DNA from: Syntrophothermus sp. UBA1445
GTDB taxonomy: Bacteria; Bacillota; Syntrophomonadia; Syntrophomonadales; DTU052
DNA: 8,887 bases
Assembly (NCBI GenBank): GCA_002329495.1
Contig: DCTH01000172.1
Coordinates: 7,724 to 16,610, forward strand
Reading direction: 5' to 3'
This document shows positions 1 to 6,258 of this stretch, piece after piece. Under the pieces are notes generated by a model that was not told the DNA's origin, searched no databases, and was given only the letters and a program-made list of their open reading frames with translations. Position 1 is the first letter of the stretch; every line of letters starts with the position of its first letter. Both the position numbers and the translations under genes were made by a program.

Positions 1-1
1 C

Positions 2-1339
2 CAGGATGAATTGCAGTTCTGCATCGAAAATACAGAAACGACCGGATTGTTCACTTTTGACACGGTTCTCCCCATTATCAAAGCTGTAAACGAAGCCTAT
101 AATATACCCCTGGTTATTGTAACCCGGATAACTGATTTCGTTGATGCCGCTCCTACCAGCACCCGGGAAGAAATGGGATTACCTGAGGGCTGGCATCATT
201 ATTCGGAACTCCTGGAGCAGAGCCAGAACACTATTCCGCCCCGGGTTCCCATCGTCCCCGCCGACCCGGCCATCATCCAGTTTACCGGGGGCACCACCGG
301 CGTTCCCAAAGGTGCGGTTCTGACTCATCGCAACGTGGTAGCGGCCAGCTTCCAATGTGATATGTGGGGCAGTTCGGTCATTGGGCGCCTGCCAACCTCC
401 AGGAAACGCGTCCTCTGCACGCTGCCCTTTTTCCATGTTTATGGAGAAATTGTAGCCTTGTGTACCTCGGTGAAGAATGGTTCCACCATGGTTATCCTGC
501 CCCGCTTTGACCCCGACGAGGTTATGAACACCATTGCGGCATTTCCGGAATACTCTTTCTGGCCGGTCGTACCCACCATGCTGCAGGCGGTCCTGTTCCA
601 TCCCCGGGCCGAGGAAATCAATATGGCCAAGCGGTTCGCCTTGATCAACAGTGGCGCTGCACCCTGCCCGCTGCCGCTCATTCAGAGAGCCAACGATCTG
701 AACATTTTCCTCTCTGAGGGCTGGGGCATGAGCGAGACCACCTCCCTCGGAGTTACCCAGCCTATTCAGGGGGTTAAGAAACCTTTGAGTATAGGCATAC
801 CCTACCCTGATACCGACGTCAAAATCGTTGATCTGGCCACCGGGGAGCCGGTCAAGCAGGGTGAGACAGGTGAAATCTGGATCAAGTCGCCCCTGGTCAT
901 GTCCTATTACTGGAATAACCCGGAGGAAACCGCCAACCAACTGAAGGATGGATGGCTGAGGACCGGCGACCTGGCCTACATGGATGAGGACTGTTACATC
1001 TTTATCGTCGACCGTTCCAAGGACCTGATCATCGCCGGCGGGTACAACATCTATCCCCGCGATATTGACGAGGTTCTCTTCAAGCATCCCAAGGTCAAAG
1101 ACGCCATCACCGTGGGTATACCCGATGAGTATCGCGGAGAAACTGTAAAAGCCTTCGTGCAGCCGGTTGAGGGTGTCGAGGTCACTGCAGAAGAACTGAT
1201 TGCCTATTGCCGAGAGCACCTGGCTGCATATAAGGTCCCGAGGAGTATTGAATTCCGTTCGGAACTGCCTCGTTCCACGGTCGGTAAGGCCTTCCGCAGA
1301 AAACTGCGAGACGAAGAGATTGCCAAAATGAATAAATAG
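2..1339 (+). CDS. Long-chain fatty acyl-CoA ligase (AMP-forming), copy 1, 5'-truncated by window edge
   Basis: This enzyme activates a fatty acid with ATP and CoA to acyl-CoA, AMP and PPi, in the cytoplasm or at the inner membrane face. The frame is open from the first bases and aligns with residue 116 of the next gene, so about 115 N-terminal residues lie outside the window; the TTG at 11 is internal. Visible ANL-superfamily motifs are the phosphate-binding loop TGGTTGVPKG (nt 284-313), an HVYGE segment, EGWGMSETT (from nt 716), a WLRTGD motif, the hinge-region DRSKD, and C-terminal VGKAFRR with the presumed catalytic lysine at nt 1286-1288. It is about 86% identical to copy 2 by hand count. 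A long-chain substrate is inferred from overall family resemblance; medium-chain or branched acids are possible. The usual Gly after DED in the family is Cys here (DEDCY). The gene ends in TAG, directly before a structured 3' element. Confidence 0.93.
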   Translation, partial: QDELQFCIENTETTGLFTFDTVLPIIKAVNEAYNIPLVIVTRITDFVDAAPTSTREEMGLPEGWHHYSELLEQSQNTIPPRVPIVPADPAIIQFTGGTTGVPKGAVLTHRNVVAASFQCDMWGSSVIGRLPTSRKRVLCTLPFFHVYGEIVALCTSVKNGSTMVILPRFDPDEVMNTIAAFPEYSFWPVVPTMLQAVLFHPRAEEINMAKRFALINSGAAPCPLPLIQRANDLNIFLSEGWGMSETTSLGVTQPIQGVKKPLSIGIPYPDTDVKIVDLATGEPVKQGETGEIWIKSPLVMSYYWNNPEETANQLKDGWLRTGDLAYMDEDCYIFIVDRSKDLIIAGGYNIYPRDIDEVLFKHPKVKDAITVGIPDEYRGETVKAFVQPVEGVEVTAEELIAYCREHLAAYKVPRSIEFRSELPRSTVGKAFRRKLRDEEIAKMNK

Positions 1340-1340
1340 A

Positions 1341-1443
1341 AAGCATGGTAAAGACGGCACGAAAAGGTTACCATCAGTGAACCTGAGCCGCACTATTGGA
1401 ACCAGGGACTATGCTTAAGATAAGTATATCGATATAGTCGATA
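1341..1443 (+). repeat. Structured 3' untranslated element, copy 1 (upstream of terminator)
   Basis: This stretch starts one base after the stop codon and recurs, diverged, after the second ligase. Three helices can be drawn. P1 pairs 1341-1348 (AAGCATGG) with 1409-1416 (CTATGCTT), 8 bp including one G-U. P2 is AGGTT/AACCT around the loop ACCATCAGTG. P3 is TATCGA (1427-1432) / TCGATA (1438-1443) around the loop TATAG. P2 and P3 loop sequences are nearly or fully identical in the second copy, while some stem positions change on both sides. A conserved RNA fold is inferred; a role in transcript stability or as a 3'-derived small RNA is only a possibility. Confidence 0.55.
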
Positions 1444-1476
1444 CGAGGGGGAGTTTGGCAACTCCCTTCGTTTTTT
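1443..1476 (+). terminator. Rho-independent terminator of ligase copy 1
   Basis: A G-rich arm (ACGAGGGGGAGTT) pairs with AACTCCCTTCGT around a TGGC loop. The core GGGAGTT/AACTCCC is 7 bp, and the outer pairs form with one bulge. Six T residues follow at 1471-1476. Nearly the same terminator follows the second ligase, so this one was duplicated with the gene. Confidence 0.88.
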
Positions 1477-1710
1477 CTTGCCGCTGTATGCCTCGGAACT
1501 ACACCTTCCATGTTCTCAACCCGCCAACACTCAAACCCATTAACAAGCCGAAAATTATATAGAATTTTCGAAATATGTTACATTGCTTCGAATTTTTTAT
1601 AGTCATTCCAATGTTCAAAATATTTTATTGGATTTTGGAGGAAATTCATACCCGGTCCTAGAAATGGTTACCAATCCTATTTTTTGTAGTTGTTGATTAT
1701 TGCGTCATGA
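1477..1710. other. A/T-rich non-coding gap between ligase copies 1 and 2
   Basis: I see no credible gene here. The sequence turns strongly A/T-rich after about 1545. It contains a perfect 8-bp hairpin, CGAAAATT/AATTTTCG with loop ATATAG (1549-1570), and a weaker TCCAAT/ATTGGA pair (1607-1612 with 1627-1632). A promoter for ligase copy 2 must lie here or just downstream, because copy 1 has its own terminator. TATAGT at 1598-1603 is a possible -10 box, but it has no good -35 partner, so I do not call one. Confidence 0.5.
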
Positions 1711-1722
1711 AAGGAGGGGTTT

Positions 1723-1758
1723 GTGAATTATATAGTTATTTGCCAGCGTTGCTATTAA
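1723..1758 (+). CDS. Possible 11-codon leader peptide upstream of ligase copy 2
   Basis: A strong ribosome binding site (AAGGAGG, 1711-1717) lies 5 nt before a GTG that opens an 11-codon reading frame, MNYIVICQRCY, ending in TAA at 1756-1758. It ends just before the second Shine-Dalgarno (1770-1774) of the ligase and is in the same frame as the ligase. It could be a leader peptide coupling translation to the ligase, or the relic of an older start cut off by a stop codon. The peptide has no recognisable family and no codon run that would suggest classical attenuation. The ribosome binding site is clear; translation is inference. Confidence 0.35.
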   Translation: MNYIVICQRCY

Positions 1759-1769
1759 CAAATGAGATT

Positions 1770-1774
1770 GGAGG
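1770..1774 (+). promoter_or_regulatory. Ribosome binding site that selects the TTG start at 1783
   Basis: GGAGG ends 8 nt before TTG 1783, an ideal spacing. It lies downstream of the alternative ATG at 1762, which has no Shine-Dalgarno of its own. The resulting N-terminus (MLIPNELLERRPWL) lines up with that of the third ligase (MYFIPEEILAKRPWL), which also has an 8-nt spacing. Confidence 0.75.
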
Positions 1775-1782
1775 TAATCGAT

Positions 1783-3480
1783 TTGCTTATTCCGAATGAG
1801 TTGCTAGAAAGAAGGCCCTGGTTGCGCTATTATGATCCGGTTGTTCTTCCGAGTATAAATTATCCCAAGTTCCCGGCTACGGAAATACTGCGCAACACGG
1901 CCAATGTGGAGGGGGACAAAGCAGCTACCTGGTTCTATGGGACAGAGATCACTTTTTGGGAGCTGCACATCACAGTTATCCGCCTGGCAAATAAGTTGAT
2001 TGAACTTGGGGTCAAGAAGGGTGACCGGGTGGGGATTTACCTGCCCAATTCACCGCAGTTCGTTATTGCCTACTGGGCATTGTTGACAGTGGGGGCAATA
2101 GTGGTCAACCTTAATCCTATGTACACTAAGGATGAACTGCACTTCAGTGTCGAGAATACCGGAATGACTGGGTTATTCACCTTCGATATGGTTCTTCCTA
2201 ATGTTAAAGCCGTATGTGAAATGATTGATATCCCGCTGGTGGTGGTCACCAGGATCACCGATTTCGTTGATGCTGCCCCCACCAGTACCAGGGAAGAACT
2301 TGGATTACCCGATGGTTGGTACCATTTCACAGAGCTTCTTGCCCAGTGCACCAACACCGTTCCTCCCCGAATTCCTATCGTCCCTGCTGATCCGGCTATC
2401 ATTCAGTTTACCGGGGGCACCACCGGCGTTCCCAAGGGTGCGGTCCTGACCCACCGCAACGTGGTTGCGGCTTCCTACATGGTCGAGATGTGGGGCAGTT
2501 CGGTCATTGGGCGTCTGCCAACTTCCCGACGCTTTGTATTCTGTACCCTGCCATATTTCCATGTCTATGGAGAAGTGGTGGCCATGTGCTACTCGGTACA
2601 GAGTGGTTCCACCCAGGTTATACTGCCGCGGTTTGAGATTGAAGAGGTTATAAACACCATTGCAGCCTTTCCTGAGTTTTCCTTCTGGCCATGTGTACCC
2701 ACCATGCTGCAGGCAGTGCTAAACCATCCCCGGGCCGAGGAGCTGAATTTGGCGAAGCGATTCGCTTTGATTAACAATGGAGCTGCACCCTGTCCGTTGC
2801 CGCTCATACAAAAGGCCAATGATCTTAATATCTTCCTCAGTGAAGGTTGGGGGATGAGCGAAACCACCTCCCTGGGAATTACCCAGCCCATTCAAGGGGT
2901 CAAGAAGCCTTTGAGCATAGGTATACCCTACCCTGATACCGAGGTTAAAATCGTGGACCTGGCAACCGGTGAGCCGGTCAAGCAGGGTGAAACGGGTGAA
3001 ATCTGGATTAAATCACCCCTGGTGATGTCTTATTACTGGAATAACCCGGCAGAAACTGCTAACCAGTTGAAGGACGGCTGGCTGAAGACGGGCGACCTGG
3101 CCTATATGGACGAAGACTACTACATCTTTATTGTCGACCGTTCCAAGGATATGATCATCGCCGGTGGCTACAACATCTATCCCCGCGATATTGATGAGGT
3201 TCTCTTCAAGCATCCCAAGGTCAAGGATGCGATTACCGTGGGCATCCCCGATGAGTATCGCGGCGAAACGGTAAAATCCTTTGTTCAACTGGTAGAAGGT
3301 GCAGAAGTCACCCCGGAGGAATTGATTGCCTATTGCCGGGAGCACCTTGCTGCATATAAGGTACCGAGAAGCATTGAATTCCGTTCAGAACTTCCGCGCT
3401 CCAATGTAGGGAAAGCTTTCCGGAGGTTGCTGAGAGACGAAGAGATTGCCAAAATGAAAAAGCAACAGGAACAAGCATAG
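1783..3480 (+). CDS. Long-chain fatty acyl-CoA ligase (AMP-forming), copy 2
   Basis: This is a complete paralogue of 565 residues from a TTG start, within the usual 500-570 range for bacterial fatty acyl-CoA ligases. It should convert fatty acid, ATP and CoA to acyl-CoA, AMP and PPi through an acyl-adenylate. Motifs in order are TGGTTGVPKG near residues 210-219 (P-loop), EGWGMSETT near 354-362 with the Mg/ATP-contacting Glu at about 360, TGD at 436-438, DRSKD at 452-456 marking the hinge to the mobile C-terminal domain, and VGKAFRR with presumed catalytic Lys at about 544. TTG 1783 is preferred over ATG 1762 because of the ribosome binding site and the match to copy 3; with ATG 1762 the protein would be 572 residues. 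There is no signal peptide or membrane segment. The family's usual DEDGY reads DEDYY. Its own terminator and a 400-bp gap on each side suggest a separate transcript. Chain-length preference cannot be read from the sequence. Confidence 0.94.
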   Translation: MLIPNELLERRPWLRYYDPVVLPSINYPKFPATEILRNTANVEGDKAATWFYGTEITFWELHITVIRLANKLIELGVKKGDRVGIYLPNSPQFVIAYWALLTVGAIVVNLNPMYTKDELHFSVENTGMTGLFTFDMVLPNVKAVCEMIDIPLVVVTRITDFVDAAPTSTREELGLPDGWYHFTELLAQCTNTVPPRIPIVPADPAIIQFTGGTTGVPKGAVLTHRNVVAASYMVEMWGSSVIGRLPTSRRFVFCTLPYFHVYGEVVAMCYSVQSGSTQVILPRFEIEEVINTIAAFPEFSFWPCVPTMLQAVLNHPRAEELNLAKRFALINNGAAPCPLPLIQKANDLNIFLSEGWGMSETTSLGITQPIQGVKKPLSIGIPYPDTEVKIVDLATGEPVKQGETGEIWIKSPLVMSYYWNNPAETANQLKDGWLKTGDLAYMDEDYYIFIVDRSKDMIIAGGYNIYPRDIDEVLFKHPKVKDAITVGIPDEYRGETVKSFVQLVEGAEVTPEELIAYCREHLAAYKVPRSIEFRSELPRSNVGKAFRRLLRDEEIAKMKKQQEQA

Positions 3481-3577
3481 AAAAAACGGCCATATCGGGT
3501 ACCATTAGTGACCATAGGACCGAAACCATGAAGAACCAGGATTCTATGCTTAAAGACAGAAAATCGTTATAGACGAT
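3473..3577 (+). repeat. Structured 3' untranslated element, copy 2
   Basis: This is the second copy of the element that follows ligase copy 1. P1 pairs AAGCATAG (3473-3480, which includes the TAG stop codon) with CTATGCTT (3544-3551), a perfect 8 bp. P2 is a short GGT/ACC pair around the loop ACCATTAGTG. P3 is ATCGT (3563-3567) / ACGAT (3573-3577) around the loop TATAG. Relative to copy 1, the closing pair of P3 is T-A instead of A-T, the second pair of P2 is G-C instead of T-A, and one G-U of P1 is A-T. All three keep pairing. P2 is weaker here than in copy 1. Confidence 0.55.
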
Positions 3578-3610
3578 ACGAGGGGGAGTTGGCAACTCCC
3601 TTCGTTTTTT
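3578..3610 (+). terminator. Rho-independent terminator of ligase copy 2
   Basis: GGGAGTT/AACTCCC closes a GGC loop, outer ACGA/TCGT bases pair with a bulge, and six T residues follow at 3605-3610. It differs from the first terminator by one T missing from the loop. Confidence 0.88.
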
Positions 3611-3717
3611 CCCAAATTTGCTGCAGTCTTTAAAAAAACACCTTCTTAAAACCTCGCAAATGTTACTACCTTCCTTTGACGCCTCCATCTGCACCTGCCA
3701 GTTAATAACGGCATTTA
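3611..3717. other. Non-coding gap downstream of ligase copy 2
   Basis: I see no gene, RNA gene or mobile-element end here. The stretch is moderately A/T-rich with a run of seven A at about 3632-3638. A minus-strand open frame that crosses it is antisense to the end of ligase copy 2 and is not convincing as a gene. Confidence 0.4.
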
Positions 3718-3718
3718 T

Positions 3719-3747
3719 TCAACATTCAAGCATATATTTTTTATATT
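3719..3747 (+). promoter_or_regulatory. Candidate promoter of ligase copy 3
   Basis: A -10 box TATATT (3742-3747) lies 17 bp downstream of TCAACA (3719-3724), which matches 4 of 6 positions of TTGACA. It would start transcription near 3753-3755, at the 5' edge of the folded leader described next. It is a sigma-A-like match by eye only. Confidence 0.4.
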
Positions 3748-3752
3748 CGGGG

Positions 3753-3850
3753 ACGTGCCTTTTGAACCAATGGTGATACTGTTTGGAAACCGGTTTCACC
3801 TTGGAGTCGTCGCCTCCGGGGGAAGTATCTTCTCGCCGGTTGGGACACGT
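3753..3850 (+). promoter_or_regulatory. Possible folded 5' leader RNA of ligase copy 3
   Basis: A G/C-rich patch stands out in an A/T-rich gap. The two ends can pair (ACGTG 3753-3757 with CACGT 3846-3850). Inside, AACCGG (3788-3793) pairs with CCGGTT (3836-3841), enclosing two small hairpins: GGAG/CTCC (3803-3806 with 3814-3817) and GAAG/CTTC (3822-3825 with 3829-3832). An alternative stem, GGTGATAC (3772-3779) with GTTTCACC (3793-3800), overlaps the AACCGG arm at one base and blocks that fold by topology. It matches no riboswitch consensus I know. It is absent upstream of ligase copy 2. A regulatory role is inference. Confidence 0.3.
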
Positions 3851-3884
3851 AACCCTTAATTATACGTTGTTGAAGGTAAAATAC

Positions 3885-3890
3885 AGGAGG
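3885..3890 (+). promoter_or_regulatory. Ribosome binding site that selects ATG 3899
   Basis: A perfect AGGAGG ends 8 nt before ATG 3899. The in-frame GTG at 3890 overlaps the Shine-Dalgarno itself and so cannot be the start. Confidence 0.85.
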
Positions 3891-3898
3891 TGTTATTT

Positions 3899-5593
3899 AT
3901 GTATTTTATACCCGAGGAAATCCTGGCGAAACGGCCCTGGCTGCGTCACTATGATTACGATGCTCCCGTTACCATCAACTACCCCAGATATCCGGCCTTT
4001 GACATGCTCCTCAATACGGCCAATTATACCCCCCACCGGGCGGCTACCTGGTTTTACGGCACCGAGATCACTTTTTGGGAACTATACCTGACTACCATTC
4101 GGCTGGCCAACACTTTGATTGAGCTGGGGGTCAAGAAGGGTGACCGGATAGGGATACTCCTGCCCAACTGCCCGCAGTTTGTAATAAGCTATTGGGCGTT
4201 ACTGGCTACCGGGGCCATCGTGGTCAACCTGAATCCTCTGTATACCCCGGATGAGCTTAAGTCAGTCTGTAAAATGACTGGCATGAGTGGACTGATTACC
4301 TTTGACATGGTCCTCCCCAATGTCCGGGCGGTGCTTAACGACTTTGACCTACCCCTGGTTATTGTCACCCGGCTTTTTGACTTTATTAATGGAGCAGGCG
4401 TGAGTACCAAGGAAGACCTGGGACTCCTGCCAGAATGGCATCACTTCTCCGAACTCCTTGCGAAGAGCACCAATACCGTAAGACCCCGAATTCCCATCAA
4501 GCCCGAAGATCCGGCCCTGATTCAGCTGACAGGGGGAACTACCGGTATACCCAAAGGCGCGACCCTGACTCACCATAACCTGGTTACCGCTACCCACCTG
4601 GTGGGACTGTGGGGGAGATCAGTTACTGAGAAGGTACCCATCGAAAGAAGGGTGGTCCTCTGCACCCTGCCCTATTTCCACGTTTATGGTGAGATCTGTG
4701 CCATGAGCTATTCTATCTTCACCACCGCAACCCAGGTGATCCTGCCGCGCTGGGAGATTGAAGAGGTTATGAACACCATTGCGTTGTTTCCGGAGTTTTC
4801 TTTCTGGCCCTGCGTACCCACCATGCTGCAGGCAGTCTTGAATCACCCTCGGGCGGAGGAGCTGAATCTGGGGGTAAGATTCGATTTCGTGAATACCGGA
4901 GCTGCCCCCTGCCCGGTTGAACTGATTGAAAAAGGCAAGGATATGAACATATACATGAGTGAAGGCTGGGGTATGAGCGAGACTACCTCCCTGGGAATCT
5001 CCAATCCGGTTACCAATCTGAAAAAAGTAGGAAGTATTGGCATCCCTTATCCTGATGTTGATATCAGAATTGTGGATATCAAGACCGGCGAAGACCTGTC
5101 GGTAGGAGAGCGTGGCGAATTGGTTATCAAGTCACCCCTGGTCATGAAAGAATACTGGAACAATCCGGAAGAGACGGCCCGGCAGTTGAAGGACGGGTGG
5201 CTGCACACCGGAGATATGGCCTACATTGACGAGGATGGATATGTTTTTATCGTCGATAGAACCAAAGACATGATTATCGCCGGGGGCTATAACATCTATC
5301 CCCAGGAGATTGACGAGGTTATCTTCAAACATCCCAAGGTTAAGGATGTAATAACGGTAGGTATTCCTGATGAGTATCGGGGTGAAACGGTGAAGGCATA
5401 TGTTCAACCGGTGGAAGGAGCAGTCGTGACCGAAGAGGAGATCATCGCCTTCTGCCGGGAAAGACTGGCCGCTTACAAGGTTCCCCGTGTTATAGAATTC
5501 AGGTCCGAGCTTCCCCGATCGATGGTCGGCAAAGCCTTCAGAAGGATCCTGCGCGATGAGGAGATAGCAAAAATGAAAAAAGGTACCGAGTAA
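3899..5593 (+). CDS. Long-chain fatty acyl-CoA ligase (AMP-forming), copy 3
   Basis: This third, more diverged paralogue has 564 residues and is roughly 70% identical to copies 1 and 2 by eye. It should catalyse the same ATP-dependent thioesterification of a fatty acid to CoA. Motifs are TGGTTGIPKG at about 211-220 (P-loop), EGWGMSETT at about 355-363, TGD at 437-439, DRTKD at 453-457 and VGKAFRR with presumed catalytic Lys at about 545. It keeps the family-typical DEDGY, unlike copies 1 and 2. The N-terminal part (KRPWL, INYPRYP, GVKKGDR, LPNCPQFVISYWA) is typical of bacterial fatty acyl-CoA ligases. The start rests on a perfect Shine-Dalgarno. Its leader and 3' end are unrelated to those of the other two copies, so its expression is probably controlled differently. 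The acyl substrate is unknown; divergence around residues 100-330 suggests it may differ from that of the neighbours. Confidence 0.94.
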   Translation: MYFIPEEILAKRPWLRHYDYDAPVTINYPRYPAFDMLLNTANYTPHRAATWFYGTEITFWELYLTTIRLANTLIELGVKKGDRIGILLPNCPQFVISYWALLATGAIVVNLNPLYTPDELKSVCKMTGMSGLITFDMVLPNVRAVLNDFDLPLVIVTRLFDFINGAGVSTKEDLGLLPEWHHFSELLAKSTNTVRPRIPIKPEDPALIQLTGGTTGIPKGATLTHHNLVTATHLVGLWGRSVTEKVPIERRVVLCTLPYFHVYGEICAMSYSIFTTATQVILPRWEIEEVMNTIALFPEFSFWPCVPTMLQAVLNHPRAEELNLGVRFDFVNTGAAPCPVELIEKGKDMNIYMSEGWGMSETTSLGISNPVTNLKKVGSIGIPYPDVDIRIVDIKTGEDLSVGERGELVIKSPLVMKEYWNNPEETARQLKDGWLHTGDMAYIDEDGYVFIVDRTKDMIIAGGYNIYPQEIDEVIFKHPKVKDVITVGIPDEYRGETVKAYVQPVEGAVVTEEEIIAFCRERLAAYKVPRVIEFRSELPRSMVGKAFRRILRDEEIAKMKKGTE

Positions 5594-5700
5594 AGAATCG
5601 GCAGAATTATAGCTTACTGATGGGTTGCACGGATAGAGTGTAGGCTGAAAGACACGTACTCACAGACATTCCAGGCGGGAGAAAACTGAACCTGCCGCGT

Positions 5701-5743
5701 AAAAAAAGAGATAGATGCTTATCGCTCTATCCCTCTCTTTTTT
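5701..5743. terminator. Probable bidirectional terminator between ligase copy 3 and the Nudix gene
   Basis: A run of seven A (5701-5707) and a T run (5738-5743) flank an imperfect stem in which GATAG pairs with CTATC and AGA pairs with TCT across a two-base bulge. It can serve both convergent genes. The stop codon of the minus-strand Nudix gene lies within the hairpin loop region. The remaining gap (5594-5700) holds no gene that I can see. Confidence 0.6.
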
Positions 5744-6213
5744 AACCACTCGCGGACGGCGAAGCCGGTTCCAAATGCCCATGGCTTTAGCTTAGTGGGG
5801 GGGACCACTTTGACCTCATCCAGTTCCCGCCCCATAATAATTTCTCCCTCGGCCTGGACATGATAGGCAATTATCAGTTCATTGTTTTCGTAAAACGGGT
5901 AGAGCCCGATCAACTCCACGATTTTCCCGTTTAACCCCAATTCTTCTTTAACCTCCCGCAGAACTGCCTCTTCCGGGCTCTCCTTTTTTTCCAGGAACCC
6001 GGTGATCAAACCATACATCTTGGGAGGCCAGGCCTTGTTACGGGCCAGCAGCACGTTACCTTCATACTCTACCAGAGCCGCTACCACCGGCAAGGGATTG
6101 TCCCAGAACACATAGTTGCAGGTCTCGGATTCGCAGGCCAAATACTCCCGGTCTTCGATTCTGGTGTACGCCAGTCGGTGACCGCACTGGGGGCAGTATT
6201 TCATCTTGATCAT
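5719..6213 (-). CDS. Nudix hydrolase with N-terminal zinc ribbon
   Basis: This is a 164-residue protein. An N-terminal zinc ribbon is shown by CPQCG and a second pair (Cys7, Cys10, Cys27, Cys32). A Nudix fold follows with a complete Nudix box at residues 72-94: Gly72, Glu78, then REVKEELGL, matching G-x5-E-x7-REU-x-EE-x-G-U. Nudix enzymes hydrolyse nucleoside diphosphates linked to another group, using Mg at the box glutamates. The zinc ribbon recalls NudC-type NADH/NAD-cap pyrophosphatases, but the protein is short and I do not see the SQPWPFPxS motif of NudC, so the substrate is open. ATG 6213 is chosen because AGAAGAGG lies 8 nt upstream; an upstream in-frame start (6246) would add 11 residues. 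The gene converges on ligase copy 3 and diverges from the DUF155 gene. Confidence 0.9.
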   Translation of the reverse strand: MIKMKYCPQCGHRLAYTRIEDREYLACESETCNYVFWDNPLPVVAALVEYEGNVLLARNKAWPPKMYGLITGFLEKKESPEEAVLREVKEELGLNGKIVELIGLYPFYENNELIIAYHVQAEGEIIMGRELDEVKVVPPTKLKPWAFGTGFAVREWLKKRGIER

Positions 6214-6221
6214 AAGCTTAA

Positions 6222-6229
6222 CCTCTTCT
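6222..6229 (-). promoter_or_regulatory. Ribosome binding site that selects the Nudix start at 6213
   Basis: On the minus strand AGAAGAGG ends 8 nt before the ATG (6213-6211). This favours the 164-residue protein over the longer frame starting at 6246, which lies only 5 bp downstream of the -10 box. Confidence 0.6.
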
Positions 6230-6250
6230 GTTAAAAGATACTGCAACCAA

Positions 6251-6258
6251 ATTATAGC
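6251..6258 (-). promoter_or_regulatory. Extended -10 promoter of the Nudix gene
   Basis: On the minus strand the sequence TATGCTATAAT contains a perfect TATAAT (forward 6251-6256) preceded by the extended -10 dinucleotide TG with one base between. The -35 region is poor (AAACTA at 17 bp spacing), as is common for extended -10 promoters. Transcription would start near 6244-6246, giving a leader of about 30 nt. Confidence 0.65.

Noticed and set aside
179..1393. 404-codon open frame on the minus strand, antisense to ligase copy 1
   Set aside because: It lies wholly opposite a strongly conserved ligase, its product has no family features, and similar but shorter shadow frames appear opposite copies 2 and 3. 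This reflects the codon bias of the real gene.
1607..1685. Possible attenuator: ATTGG (1627) able to pair with either TCCAAT (1607) or CCAAT (1671) before a T run
   Set aside because: The pairings are only 5-6 bp, the second would have a loop of about 40 nt, and the sequence is A/T-rich, so chance is the simpler explanation.
1762..1782. ATG at 1762 as the start of ligase copy 2
   Set aside because: No Shine-Dalgarno precedes it at a usable distance, and GGAGG 1770-1774 lies inside the extra codons and points to TTG 1783. It cannot be excluded outright.
3308..3694. 128-codon minus-strand frame crossing the end of ligase copy 2 and its terminator
   Set aside because: It runs antisense through the terminator and 3' element, has no recognisable ribosome binding site or motif, and is not preserved in the equivalent place after copy 1.
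3783..4091. 102-codon plus-strand frame overlapping the start of ligase copy 3
   Set aside because: It is in another frame, has no Shine-Dalgarno, and its 3' half is simply a frame-shifted reading of the ligase.
5669..5697. GCGGGAG / CTGCCGC stem after ligase copy 3 as a terminator
   Set aside because: It has an internal G-G mismatch and is followed by A residues, not T. The hairpin at 5701-5743 fits better.
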